From positions 1,612,001 through 1,676,000 of the forward strand of contig JAJEKV010000026.1 of the NCBI GenBank assembly GCA_021234155.1: a DNA stretch of 64,000 nucleotides. The letters are read 5' to 3'. This DNA comes from Isoetes taiwanensis. Lineage: Eukaryota > Streptophyta > Lycopodiopsida > Isoetales > Isoetaceae. The notes beneath the pieces are model-generated. The model was given only the letters and a program-made list of their open reading frames with translations, did no database searches and was not told the DNA's origin. Positions 16,514 to 29,738 of this stretch are shown here, in pieces. Each line of letters begins with the position of its first letter. Position 1 is the first letter of the stretch. Position numbers and translations under genes: made by a program.

Positions 16514-18134
16514 ATGAGCAAGGCTGGCAGGCCGGAAGGTGCTCCCAATAAGGGTTGCACTAGGGCCAAATTGATTGAATTACTCAGAAGAAATGGTTTG
16601 GAGCATGACAGTACCCAGCCATCAAAGGCACAGTTACTGGATTTGTGCAAGCAGCATGGGCTGGATCCCAACAAGGATAGGAACGACCCTGGGATTATGA
16701 GATTTATTCCAGGGCAAGGAAATGCCAACAAAAATGTTAAGGGCTTGGGAGCAGCCACTAGTAATATTGAAGTTGTTCCCTTGTCTAACTCTGATGATGA
16801 TGGAGACACTGACAATGAAGACGTCCAGCCTAATCAGGTCCTTTATTGCTTTTGATTTCTGGCATTGCTTGTACAATTTAGCTCTACCTTATCATAATTT
16901 TATTTCTGAGATGGCTTAGCAGAGATTTGTTGATTGGGGTGTGTGGTTAAAAATGGTTGTATGTCACTATTGTTATTTTATGTTTTAACAGAAGCTCATC
17001 TAATTGTGTCTTCCTCTGTTGATGTCTTCCCTCAATTTTTTAATTGCCTTTCTAAAATGCCTGACTCGAACACTTATAATTCGTTTGTTTAATCAGTATA
17101 AAGCCCATTTTATTCCTGGTATTAGCAGCATGGTACTTGGATCTGTATTAAATGCCCCTTGCTGGTTATGAATTGGCTTTGTAGGTTAGGATAGGGTCTG
17201 CACATTTGTAGTAGAATAGGGCTAGACGCATTGTTTGACTGTAAATGAACCTTGAAAGAGTGATTTTAGATCTTCCTATATTGTTTCACTCTCTGAATCA
17301 TAGGCTGGACATTAGAATCTGCCTTTGGTCTCACATGTTTTTTGATCATACAATGTTTCTCCAGTAATGTCTTAGGCACTCAAGTGTGGAAATGCGGAGA
17401 TACTTTAATTATTGTTATACTTGGCTTTAATAGAATAATGTGCTAATGGCCAAGTTATCCTACTGGGTTCCCCGAGCCAATTTTATTTGGCATTTTTGTT
17501 TATTAACATAGGGGTTGATCTCTTCGGCAAGTGAATGCATTAATATGGCATATGTGCTTGATCATTCAATTTATCTGATTAAGTGTTGTTTGGTTGCTGG
17601 TATAATCTAAATCTTAGTGACTAGTTTTGTACATATTTTGAGTGAACCTACTGCATAGCTTTCAGATGATGTTGATAACTAACAGGTTAGGATGGTCGTG
17701 TTTTATGGCCATGTTATCATAATAATGCTGCACTGATAATAATGTTGCACTGATGTTCTTTGGTTTACTGCCATAAGTGAACATATCCGCTTACTTTTGT
17801 TGTTGGATCTAGCTTTGGTCTTAGGATCTACGGGTTGATTAACTTGTATAGGATTGGTTATGCATTTCTAGTTTCCAGCTGAATACCTTGGTGTTTCAAT
17901 ATTCTACACCAGCTCTGATTATTCCTTTATTGCCAAATAATCTTTATATTTCCTAACTTGTCTCAGTTTTCTTATCTTTAATATATTTTTTATCTGTGGG
18001 TAAAGGGCCGAAAGGCCAAGGTTGTTCATATCTTACCTGCTAGCATAGGCATTTTTACCCTTCTTAGGCTAACAAATGCTTTTTTGCTGCAGGTAACCGA
18101 ACTCCTTCTCCCATGCTTTGTGGATTTGGCATAA
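16514..18134 (+). CDS. Putative small DNA-binding protein, AT-hook-like and SAP-like (two exons)
   Basis: Exon 1 (16514-16837, 108 codons) starts MSKAGRPEGAPNK, where GRP in a basic context resembles an AT-hook core. TRAKLIELLRRNGL (16-29) and SKAQLLDLCKQHGL (37-50) follow, two amphipathic helices spaced like a SAP domain. The end is acidic (SDDDGDTDNED). It stops at CAG|GTCCTT. A phase-0 acceptor CTGCAG at 18087-18092 would add 13 codons (ending FVDLA) and TAA at 18132-18134, giving 121 residues. SAP and AT-hook proteins bind AT-rich DNA in the nucleus, which fits, but the domain match is by eye. Without splicing, the first exon alone reads 113 residues to a TGA at 16853. It could also be a transposon-derived gene. 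Confidence 0.4.
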
Positions 18135-18656
18135 TGTTTTCTTGTGGATCTGTTCTGCAAGTTTATGAACAAATGTTTTGTAATTATTATTTTCAATCAA
18201 TTTTGGTAAGTATTTCTTTATGCTTTTTAATGAACATCACATTGGGTAAAATCCCTTCATACTCTTCTTTGATGTTTTCAAATATTCTCTTGGTAATAGC
18301 AGAATTTTTTTTATGTTATTGGCTTAATGAAATCTAAATAAAGCTGGTTTGTTGTCTTATTACTCACATTATGAGTTAATTTAATGGTTCTATAACATGT
18401 TGTAGAGTTGTTTCACTTGGTAAAGTTGTATTTATTTAGCCAGTCGCACATTATTAGACTTAGATATGCATGAGGATAAGTGAAGCAATATAGTTGCATT
18501 CCTAAAAGCAACCCTAGGTTGTATGTTCAGTATTGGTAATTTGTTAAAATCTCTAAGGCTTCCCCTTTTGGGGTCTGATAAGTCCTATTTTGCCTTTAGT
18601 TAATATGGTAAAATTTGGATGTCTTAACAAAACATTAGGTTTTGTTTAGGCTAGTA
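18135..18656. other. Gene-free stretch
   Basis: AT-rich sequence with short frames only; nothing recognised. Confidence 0.35.
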
Positions 18657-19615
18657 TATCTTAACCTCCCAGAGGCTAAGGCTTATCGAACCCATTATTT
18701 TGGGAAGCCATATGGAACCTTGCTACAGTCCGAAATTCGTTTCAGAAAAAGCCTTACAGCTTAACATGTATTAGCCTACCAGATTGTAGATAGAACCACA
18801 GTATCATTAAACATCGTACAATCAGCCACAGAGATAGATAGCTTTAATATGGTTCATCCCTATGCTGGACAAGAAGTGTAAGAAGATAGAAACATAATAT
18901 GCAACACAGGTTCATTGTGCCCAAGCAGATCACAACAGCAGTGTTTATTTCATGTAGGCTTCGTGGACTACTTCAACAGTCATACCTCTAGTATGTTTTA
19001 GTGGCATTTCTGTATGCTTTATGCAAGAACATCCTTTAAAACAGATTAAAAAGCATGTGCATGCTGGTTTAAATGCACCCATTAAATAAAACATTCTGAA
19101 ATATGTCATAGCAGAAAAGGGTCTTCGAAGTTTGGCTATTAGGCAAATAAATGTTGGTTTATGCACACAGTATTTACTGAGACATGCTACAACAGATTAA
19201 GGTCCTTGACACTTTAACAAATGAGACCAAGGTCGTTTAAAATAGAGCAAATGCAAAGTCAAAAAGTGCTTTCTTTAAAACGAAATTTATGACAGTATTT
19301 CTGAGATCAAAGATATGAACTATAACAGATGTAGTTTTTAACAGTAATAGAAAATTACCGGTACCTTCTTTTCTGGAAAAATCCTTGCAACATGAAATTA
19401 AGGTATTGCAGTATACCTTATATGTAGCCAATTTAAGCTACAACATGAGAAAAAGATCATAAAAGTAGATTTGGTCCCCTGAAGCAAAGACTCCTCCAAA
19501 GACGTTCCTCAAACTGAAAATAAGGTGTAAGGGAAATGGAACTCCGGTTACCTGCACCCAACCATGTCAAAGTTAGCAAAATAATCGGTAACTAGACAAG
19601 GGGCGTCAGGTAAGC
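18657..19615. repeat. Segmental duplication, copy 1 (partner 22973-23928)
   Basis: About 959 bp from TATCTTAACCTCCCAGAGGC to GGGGCGTCAGGTAAGC recur 4.3 kb downstream in the same orientation at about 95 percent identity by eye, with many one-base and few-base indels. The identical minus-strand frames at 19237-19431 and 23552-23746 simply reflect this duplication. Minus-strand AG/GT borders (for example around 19510-19545) hint that it came from an intron-rich gene read on the minus strand. Confidence 0.93.
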
Positions 19616-19779
19616 TGGAGAATTCCATGGCTTATCGCCCTTTGCCCTTTGCAACTTAAATCAGTAAGCAAAAGATAGATAAAAATACATAAAACATTGA
19701 GAAACCACAGACATAGCATTATGTGCCTAGTTTTGAGGTCAACTAGAACCATAAGTTATGCTGGACAAAATGAAAAAAC

Positions 19780-20037
19780 CTGATTTTGAGGAAGGACGCC
19801 ATCGTCATATTCGTCTTCAAGCTCCTATATATGCATTGGTGCATTATCGTGCTTCAGAGCATTTAATATCAGAGATCCGAGCATGGGAGCTGTATCATGC
19901 TTGCAAATCACTTCACAAAACATGTATGCTACAGGCCAGATCGTCCTTGTAGCAGTAAGAATCTTCCTTGCAATCCTTTGCTTCAGATGCACAGATTCAC
20001 AGATTATGCTCAGATAATCTTGTAGAACGGCAAAGTT
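19780..20037 (-). pseudogene. Candidate exon of an unidentified protein, one stop
   Basis: On the minus strand an AG acceptor precedes 20037 and a CAG|GT donor follows 19780. The 258 nt between are exactly 86 codons with a single TAG (codon 71). The translation contains LKQRIARKILTATRTIWPVA, FCEVICKHDTAPMLGS and ELEDEYDDG, which looks protein-like, but I do not recognise the family. The plus strand also has a 64-codon frame here (19758-19952), so direction is not certain. A minus-strand 5'-UTR-like sequence (ACCCTAAGAAACAGAATTAG then an ATGGCG) lies at about 20560-20610, consistent with a decayed minus-strand gene over 18.6-20.6 kb. Confidence 0.25.
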
Positions 20038-22206
20038 CTAGCACAACAGCAAATAAAAGGCGTTGATCTGTGAGCCAGGCCGCTGTTATGTGACCCAGGC
20101 CAACCCCAAATTCATTTACATGCAAATAAAAATAAGAATAAGAGACTTTTTGGCCGATTTGATGTCTGAGAGCACCCATCACTTGCAAGCTTTCCCATTC
20201 AAATAGTGCAAGATTTCTTGCTTATCCACTGCTGAACAATCTAACAGATGGAATAGCTTCTCATTGGGTATCACTTCTCATTGGGTATCAGGCAAGCGCA
20301 GTGGGTAGCAAGGAGCACCCTTTCATCCACTTCTAGATATTCAAGATATTTTCTTCATGCCATTCCAGACCAAGCCGGATCATATTGGCGCCTAAATACA
20401 CGGTGGTAAAAGCAGAGTAGCTTCGTCAGAGAAGACTTCCCATTTTTTGCAGGAAATACAGATGCAACGAAAATCTTTGTGAAGCATGCCGGAATCCGTT
20501 TCCATTGTACATCAGATCGTCCTTGACGATTTTTTTTCAGATAAGCCTGCTGTAGCCCTAGAATTCTGTCGCCATCGCTTGCTTCAAACCCTAATTCTGT
20601 TTCTTAGGGTTAGCGCCGGAGAAAGCAAATGTTTAATGCCATTACTTGGTTTCGTATCACAATATTGCAGTTTCGGGTGTGTGGTCTTACCCCATCAAGT
20701 CATAAGGTAATTATTCGGCTTATAGGCTGGCCATGTAGACTAGCTCTAGGCAATCAAATTCAGTAAAGTAAAATGCAAATTCCATGTTCTATGACTGAAA
20801 ATCTCATGCATAAATAATGTTATTTAAATGCCCAAAGTGCATAAAAAATGCTAGGCAGAGGCTAAACTTTTATAATACGTGCCAACTTCAACATATGGCA
20901 ATCTTACTCCTTAGCATCATGAGTGGTAATTTCGTGCAAGGAAACCTGGCTCTATAACAACCCATATTTCTAAAAATCAACTACCTTTGGCAAAGGTCCA
21001 GCTTTTAGTCTAACCAATGCCATATTTGTCACTTGGCTCTCCCTAAATTTTGCAAGGTTCCACAAGAAAATTTCAAACCATGTAGTAGATTCATGTTTGA
21101 GATTACATACCCATGCTAGTTATCTTTCATGTGTGGCCATTTCTCTTATGGTCCAGGTCAGATGGTAATTCATATCGATGATACAGAAACAATGCCTGAT
21201 CAAGGTGACTAAAAAGGCCTATTCAGAGCCAAAAGGACCTTCAAATTCTTGGCAGTTATATGCAGCACTTGTATGCCATTGGCAATGCCAAAATAAGGCA
21301 ATATTTTGCAAATTTTGCCATTTGGCCATTTTGGATAGTTGCCATTTGGCCCTTGAAGTCTAGCCAATACCATATTTGTCACTTGGCAAAAGAAAGCTAA
21401 ACAGTATTTATCTGGGCACTAGGCAACATGCAATATTAAGGCAGATGTCTGGCCATAGGATTTTGAGGCATTTCTTGGAAATTTGCCATGACTATTACAA
21501 CCCATAGGAGCAAGGGCTAAAGAAGAGAAAATCAGAGAACATTGAAACAAGTTACCAAATAAGGCTAATTTAGAGCCAAAATGACCTTAGAATTCTTGGT
21601 CCAAGGGCTCTCACTCTCTTATGAACAGATAACCACACATGGGTTAGAAGATACCAACATTAAGATCAATGCTGACTCCTTTATTTCAAGGGCTCAGATG
21701 TATGAGGGTAACCATTACATGGTTCTGATAAGTACAAGGCATGTAGTAATATTTCTGCAACAAATGGATATCCTAGTTCTTGATAGTTCTTGGGTTTAAT
21801 CAGTAGATCAAGTGTTTGTCTACCAGTAAATGGCCAAAGAAGAGCTATTCAGGGGACATTCAGTGCTACAAGTGTATGCATGCAGTTAGCAATGCTTTCT
21901 AAAATGTTATCATAAACTGGCAGCACACCTTAGATGTTTTGGTGCTCCTATCTTGCAAATACACTATGGCATAGTTGCAGCACAGTAGCAAATAAGTTGG
22001 GCGCCGCCATGGCATCTCAACATTTCGTATAGGTCAAGCTAGTGTAGACCAGAACACATGACATTTGTTATTCCCCACTGGCTAGGGAAATTCTGCCATG
22101 AAATGCTTTATATAACATGGCCAATATGATAGCATTTGCTAGCAAACAAATAACCAAACCGCTAAAATTTCATTCGAGAGAAATTCAAATTATGCAAGGC
22201 ATCATA
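20038..22206. other. Gene-free stretch
   Basis: Apart from the possible 5' region of a minus-strand gene near 20.6 kb I see no gene. Short frames (20486-20710, 21178-21363, 21581-21799, all +) lack motifs. Words such as GCCATTTGGC recur irregularly at 21250-21400 without forming a clear tandem repeat. Confidence 0.35.
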
Positions 22207-22330
22207 GCGGCCGTAAGTGAAAAGGGACCGTATGGATACATGGATTCGGTCATATGTCCACCAGTAAATGGCCAAAGAAGAGCTAATCAGTGGACATTGA
22301 ATATATATATTTATATTTATATGTATATAT
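22207..22330. repeat. Short duplicated segment (partner 23927-24049)
   Basis: GCGGCCGTAAGTGAAAAGGG through the imperfect TA/TTTATA end recurs 1.72 kb downstream with one or two changes. Confidence 0.93.
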
Positions 22331-22332
22331 AG

Positions 22333-22445
22333 AAATTTTGGGCCTACCTCCTATCGGAAGGCAAGGCGATCCCTATTGGTAAGAGCATAAGGGCTGAGAG
22401 GGTCCCTATGCTACCATAGGGGCCCTCCCTGCCAACTAAACATAA
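22333..22445 (-). repeat. Hairpin-bearing terminal segment, inverted copy
   Basis: The reverse complement matches 745-849: TTTAGTTGGCAG, a hairpin with AGGGTCCCTATG/CATAGGGGCCCT at 22397-22431, CCTTATGCT, TGCCTTCCG and then TA repeats. No reverse transcriptase frame is seen on the minus strand beyond it, so the end is separated from any coding part here. Confidence 0.6.
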
Positions 22446-22972
22446 AAAAAGCATTATTTAATACATACTATGATGGATCTGGTTAGGTTAAAAAACCTAG
22501 TTCAATATTGAACAAAGTGGATTGGGAACACCCCATATGTAGCATTTATTACAAGCATTGATGGCTTGTAAAAGTAGAGATATTCATTTTGGTGGCCAAC
22601 TAAAGGGCCTCCATTAGGTGAGTAAGGCAATTAAATATAATGCATAGGCAAATACCTCGTTCTTTTGAATTTGGCAGCACAGTAAAGCATATAATTATAT
22701 GCATTATAAGGTAGCTGTGGACCGCGGTCTCCCAATCCAGTCCAAATTTTAAGCTTGAGAGAATAGCACTCCGTCCTAAAAAAACAGAAATGTAAACATG
22801 ATTTTCCATATATCAAAAAGCATACCGCAGCGTCTGTTATAGCATAGAGAATAACAAAGAAGTCATAAGACCAAAATGCATGAACAGTAATAACACAAAG
22901 ACTGTAGAAGGATCCATAGGCTCATACTAGTTATACTAGCAATTCGAAGTCCAGGAATATATAGAGCCAGTT
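22446..22972. other. Gene-free stretch
   Basis: Short minus-strand frames (22600-22816) without motifs; nothing recognised. Confidence 0.35.
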
Positions 22973-23928
22973 TATCTTAACCTCCCAGAGGCTAAGGCTT
23001 ATCGAACCCATTATTTTGGGAAGCCATATGGAACCTTGCTACAGTCCGAAATTCGTTTCAGAAAAAGCCTTACAGCTTAACATGTATTAGCCTACCAGAT
23101 TGTAGATAGAACCACAGTATCATTAAACATCGTACAATCAGCCACATAGATAGCTTTAATATGGTTCATCCCTATGCTGGACAAGAAGTGTAAGAAGATA
23201 GAAACATAATATGCAACACAGGTTCATTGTGCCCAAGCGATCATCCTACAAATGAGGTGTTTATTTCATGTAGGCTTCGTGGACTACTTCAACATCATAC
23301 CTCTAGTATGTTTTAGTGGCATTTACAGATGCTTTATGCAAGAACATCCTTTAAAACAGATTAAAAGCATGTGCATCTTTGGTTTAAATGCACCCATTAA
23401 ATAAAACATTCTACGAAATATGTCATAGCGAGAAAAGGGTCTTGAAGTTTGGCTATTAGGCAAATAAATGTTGGTTTATGCACACATTTTACCGAGACAT
23501 GCTACAACAGATTAAGGTCCTTGACACTTTAACAAATGAGACCAAGGTCGTTTAAAATAGAGCAAATGCAAAGTCAAAAAGTGCTTTCTTTAAAACGAAA
23601 TTTATGACAGTATTTCTGAGATCAAAGATATGAACTATAACAGATGTAGTTTTTAACAGTAATAGAAAATTACCGGTACCTTCTTTTCTGGAAAAATCCT
23701 TGCAACATGAAATTAAGGTATTGCAGTATACCTTATATGTAGCCAATTTAAGCTACAACATGAGAAAAAGATCATAAAAGTAGATTTGGTCCCTGAAGCA
23801 GCACTCCTCCAAAGACGTTCCTCAAACTGAAAATAAGGTGTAAGGGAAATGGAACTCCGGTTACCTGCACCCAACCATGTCAAAGTTAGCAAAATAATCG
23901 GTAACTAGACAAGGGGCGTCAGGTAAGC
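22973..23928. repeat. Segmental duplication, copy 2 (partner 18657-19615)
   Basis: Same content and order as copy 1. Its right end runs at GTAAGC directly into the 22207-type segment (23927 onward), whereas copy 1 continues into different DNA (TGGAGAATTCC). The overlap at the junction is only GC or AGC. Confidence 0.93.
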
Positions 23929-24043
23929 GGCCGTAAGTGAAAAGGGACCGTATGGATACATGGATTCGGTCATATATCCACCAGTAAATGGCCAAAGAAG
24001 AGCTAATCAGTGGACATTGAATATATATATTTATATTTATATG

Positions 24044-25440
<1,397 letters not shown>

Positions 25441-26778
25441 TTACGGCGCCCTTTCTAATTAAAGGACCTAAAGGACCTAAAGGACAGGTCCAAACATGGA
25501 TCAGACTGCCAATGCTTTCATATTCTCAACCTCCACTTCGAAAAGCTTACTTTTTAATCTTTCTCAATATAGAGCTAGTTCTAAAGTTGTCCTAAGCCCG
25601 ATACAGCCCAGCCTCCCCGGTTTACTTAACATTTGAGCTTATTATCACCTCACAAAGCACCAAGCTCAATATCCACATGCTACTTGGGAAATCATGTGCC
25701 AATTCCAACTCTTCCCGTAATCCAACTGGCACAAACCCACAGAATGCCTATGGTGATGGAAAGAATGGAAAGAAGCTGATGTTAATATTTGGCAGGAACA
25801 GATGGACAACCTCCTCAAGCTATGCCACTAGAGCTATGCCGGGAAAGCAAGTAATCAAGAAACCCAAATGAGCAAGATCTCCCACATGAAATTCAGATAT
25901 AATCGCATTTTGCCGCAAACAAATCCAGAGCAGCAACTTGGAACTTACCATTCGAGCAAAGCATATTGCCACGAAAAAAATCGTAGCGACCATGAAAGCC
26001 GTTGGAGCAACACTTATGCTTTCTTGCTACAACATCTTTCATAAAAAGTGTCAGTAGTTTCAGATTGCAATGGAAAAACAAATAGTGCAACATTCTATTA
26101 CTTGTCCTTTTGATGAAAAACTGTTGCCATCGCCTGCAAATAGATTGTGGGAATTGACAGGTCATAAGTGTGGAGCACGTGGAACACAAAAAGATGGAAT
26201 GACATGCCACCACATTAAAGCATCAACTTAGCAAGCATCCACACTGTTTTCAAGTTATAGTTGACAAAGCTTGCGTCGTTAATATTGGAAGTTGACAATG
26301 CCAGCTATGATTTTTTACTCGCATATTGTTTCAAGATTGCAAAATTAGATTTTCATTGTTATTTAGACTATAGCAAATATTGCATTACTAAATAAAATAG
26401 AACAAATCATAAACTACCATTACCCCTGGGTTTCGGGCTTGCGAGTTGTTGCAACTGATGCTATAAAATCAGAGATAGGGGCCTTGGTGTTTTTATAAGC
26501 TTTATACATGTTTTATTATAATAAGATAACACAAAAAAGCACATTTGAAAGTCCAGTGACACTAAATTCCAAAATCCACAAGCTTCACAAACAACAGTAA
26601 TGTAGACATGGCATTGCAGACTATTACTGAGCCGCAAAATGTAACTCTCCTACACAGGTTTCTATTTCTAATTCAATACTTTGCATTGACAATCTTGCAA
26701 GGCATTCACCAAAAATAGTAAATCAGCATCCTGTAGTCAATCAAGCCACCTTTTGCAATGTAGTATCTAAGACTTGCA
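25441..26778. other. Gene-poor stretch
   Basis: A 64-codon plus frame at 25677-25871 and a 106-codon minus frame at 25893-26213 are open but have no recognisable motif or splice context. GGACCTAAAGGACCTAAAGG near 25463 is a short tandem repeat. Confidence 0.3.
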
Positions 26779-27108
26779 ATGGCTTTTGATTTTCCATATA
26801 ATGATGCTCTAGCAAGTTCAAATCAACTCTGCGTGTCAAATTGCGAGAGGAACTACATCTTGCGAGATGAACTTGTGGAGAGGAATATTGTATTGAATTG
26901 CTTTCCTGGCCAAATTTTACCTTGGTATGCTTCGTTTTTGCAGTTCCTTGTTTCACGAGCGTACAATGGTTCAACATCCTCATACCACAATGACATAGTC
27001 AAATATACAATTATAACTCAACAAACAAATTGGATTGGAGCAATCAAACAGAAAGGAACAACATTTGATGATTATAAGACTATAGGCCAGGTTGTAAAGG
27101 AGGTATAG
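26779..27108 (+). CDS. Unidentified open frame, 109 codons
   Basis: The frame begins with ATG (MAFDFPYNDALASSNQL) and ends at TAG 27106-27108. It contains four cysteines and no membrane segment, repeat or catalytic motif that I recognise. In such AT-rich DNA a frame of this length can occur by chance, and an 80-codon minus frame overlaps it. I list it only because it is one of the longer non-repeat frames in this part. No TATA or splice evidence decides the question. Confidence 0.12.
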   Translation: MAFDFPYNDALASSNQLCVSNCERNYILRDELVERNIVLNCFPGQILPWYASFLQFLVSRAYNGSTSSYHNDIVKYTIITQQTNWIGAIKQKGTTFDDYKTIGQVVKEV

Positions 27109-27770
27109 CTTTCTTTCTATGACGTGTATGCAAAGAACATGAGTTGTTCATTGAGTCTTTTCCATTAAACAACATGAATAAGTTCTGGTAAATTTGAGGT
27201 AGCTTAAGGTATAACAAACTAAATATTGTCCCTTAATGCACTAAATTTTATGTCAAGCTCCATAACAGGAAGCAACTTCAGAATGCGGACAGATAGCCCT
27301 CATATGGGCTTCATATCTCTGTCAATCACAGTATTCTAGATATATACAAAGGAAGCATGTTTTCCAGGCCTCAACTTGTAATATCCAGGTTCAAGCTATC
27401 AGGAGTGTACAGTATCAAACACAATTCTGGGCTTGGATGAAGTCAACAGGGAGTTTGATCTCTCTGTCTATGACCCGTGAACCACTCTTCTCAAAATATA
27501 AAATCTTCTTACATTAAGCCCTTCGGGCAGTGAAATCTTCGTTATGTAAGCGGCAGGAGGATAGCGCTACGAGGACTCACAACACATAATTTTGGCCGTA
27601 ATGTGTTGTGAGGAGGCGACATGGAGTTTTAGCTTAAAACTTCTAAACTATAATTGATGTTAATTTTGTCAATAATAGATTATGAAGTAGAGGACGGAAG
27701 AGCCTCTCACCATAGTACAATTACAGTAAACTATAAATATTACCTGACGTGATTAATATAACATGGATAT
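27109..27770. other. Gene-free stretch
   Basis: Nothing recognised. A GC-richer patch at 27530-27620 contains the near-inverted words CACAACACAT and ATGTGTTGTG. The decayed interior of the gypsy element to the right may extend here. Confidence 0.3.
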
Positions 27771-29456
27771 AAAAGTCGTTGTAATTACAGGATATGCAGG
27801 TACCCAAGGTGGGGAGACGCGTGATGCTGAGGACATCATCAAGTCAAGGTGGGGAGAATGTGACGTTCCAGCATAATATACGCTCCCAATACGTATATTA
27901 TACTGCCACGTCACACGTACATGTCACGGATGACATGTACTTGAGAGCAGGATAACGTTGCACCTAGGAGCTAAAGGTTGCACCTAGGGGGCGCAACCTT
28001 GGATGTTGGGTATGTAATTTAACATACACAACAAAAGGTTCCTTGTTCATCCATTTCCAAATGGCTTAAAGCCATTTGTCCATGTGGATGCCCTAACCTA
28101 GATAGGGTCTATATAAGGGCTAAAACCCTAGACCCTAGCTCTCCTTTCATTTTGCCAATTAGGGTTTTCTAGAGCTTCCTTTCCCTTTTTTCGCATTTAG
28201 GGTTCCCTTGGGCCCATTCGGCCAAGGTAGGACTCGAAATCACATTGCCAGGCTCCGAAAAGCCGGATTTGCACAACAGGTTATTGAGTAGCAGCCGTCT
28301 TCGGCAAGATCAGGAGTATGGACGCCTTCCGAGGATCAGGAGCAAGCCAAGGAGCAGGTATCTAGTTGTTCTGTTGTGCAAAACCGTCTTTGGGCGTGGC
28401 AATATGCCGATTTAGTATGTTAGATCATCTCCAGAAGCCTTGTAGATTCCTAGATCTGGTACTCTAACGAACGAACCTAACATTGGATGTTAAGTAGGTA
28501 AGATTGATGTGATTCTCTATTTCTGTTCTGTGATATTGCATGTATTCCACTCTGTGACCTCCTTGTATTGGGAAGGGGGGTAGAGGCCTAGAGGCTGTGT
28601 AGTAGATGTTCCTAGCATAGCACCTTAGTTCCCAAGTACTTGCGGCCCGTGCACAAGAGCCCACCTGGCTGTGGGTGAAGGGGCAAGGCCGGTTGATAAG
28701 GAGGAACTTGTCTCATCGCGGACTGACCCCTCTGGTAGTAAAGCCTATCGGGGGTCTCTGCGGGCTAGGCTTAATGGCTTGTCACTGCGTGTGGGCAAGG
28801 CATGAGCTCGACACTCGTGGGGTGGTGAATATGACCTTCCAGTGAGTTCAAGTCGAATAAGGGCAGTGGCCCTCTAGCCGCCTGCGATGCGCATGGATGC
28901 CTCTGGAGGAGAGGCAACTCTCTTCCTGCCTCATCGGGGCTGGGGAGATGCAACCCAGCAGTAGTAGCCCCTCTGGCTATTCACCCGGCAGGCTACGGTC
29001 AAGTCCCAACACTTTTCAGCCTACTCTGCAAAGTGTGCACGGGAGGGGCGGGTGGAGTGGACTACCCTAAGCTATGTTCTATGCCAGCCAAATCCATTGT
29101 CATGAATTCTGTCTGCAATGAACTCTGGAGACCAGGCCGTCAGTCATTCCCCTTGAGTCTGAGCCCTGGGTAGGAACTTCCCTTGTTATTGTCGCTATGA
29201 AGGTATTGTTATCTCTGTGATGTTGCTATCTCTATGGTGATTGTATATTGTTAGTTGTGCTCACGTTTGTTTGTCACACTTCCGCAGATAGGTCGACCCG
29301 ATGGAAGACGGGTGAATGACACATCCACTCTTCCCTTGCTGGCTCTGGCCCATGGGAGTAGAGTCGGGTGGATGGCCCCTGTCAGGCAGCTGCCAGGGGG
29401 AATGCTCCTCCTTCGAATACGATGCGGGCATCGTATAAGGAGTAGGGGACGTCACA
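27771..29456 (+). mobile_element. Ty3/gypsy-type retrotransposon 3' end: last pol codons, polypurine tract and LTR
   Basis: A frame ending at TAA 27874-27876 reads RDAEDIIKSRWGECDVPA, the kind of short C-terminal tail seen after integrase in plant gypsy polyproteins. AAGGTGGGGAGAA at 27846-27858 is a typical polypurine tract, and the LTR begins TGTGACGT at 27859. The best right end is ACGTCACA at 29449-29456 (8-bp terminal inverted repeat, about 1.6 kb); GTCACA at 29278 is a second candidate (1.42 kb). The LTR carries CTATATAAGG at about 28108 as a likely TATA box, followed by an AGGGTTTTC leader. No 5-bp target repeat fits either end, and no gag or pol lies upstream, so this is a truncated element. 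Frames at 28464-28953 are inside the LTR. Confidence 0.6.
28108..28118 (+). promoter_or_regulatory. LTR TATA box
   Basis: CTATATAAGGG about 250 bp inside the LTR, followed by CTAAAACCCTAGACCC; position and sequence fit the retrotransposon promoter. Confidence 0.5.
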
Positions 29457-29738
29457 AAGTAGAGATGTCTCTAGCTAGAACCCTTAAGACTACCTTGCAC
29501 AAGAGTCCACCTGGCTGGGGATGTTATGATCTGATTCAGCACCAAATAACGAGTATGGTGGTGAATCGGGGGGTGGGGTCTTGCCTATATTGGCTACAGG
29601 ATTCCTATAGTGTGGCAGGCTTATAGTCTAGCACCCAATCGAAAAATCCCATCCTTATGACCATGTTTGTGCAGCAGGCAGATGCGCCAACTCTGCAGCA
29701 TCCACATTGACTTCAAAGCGTGGCCACGCGGTAGCAAT

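Noticed and set aside
19237-23746. Two identical 64-codon minus-strand frames (MATYKVYCNTLISCCKD)
   Set aside because: Identity is explained by the recent segmental duplication, not by selection; no motif.
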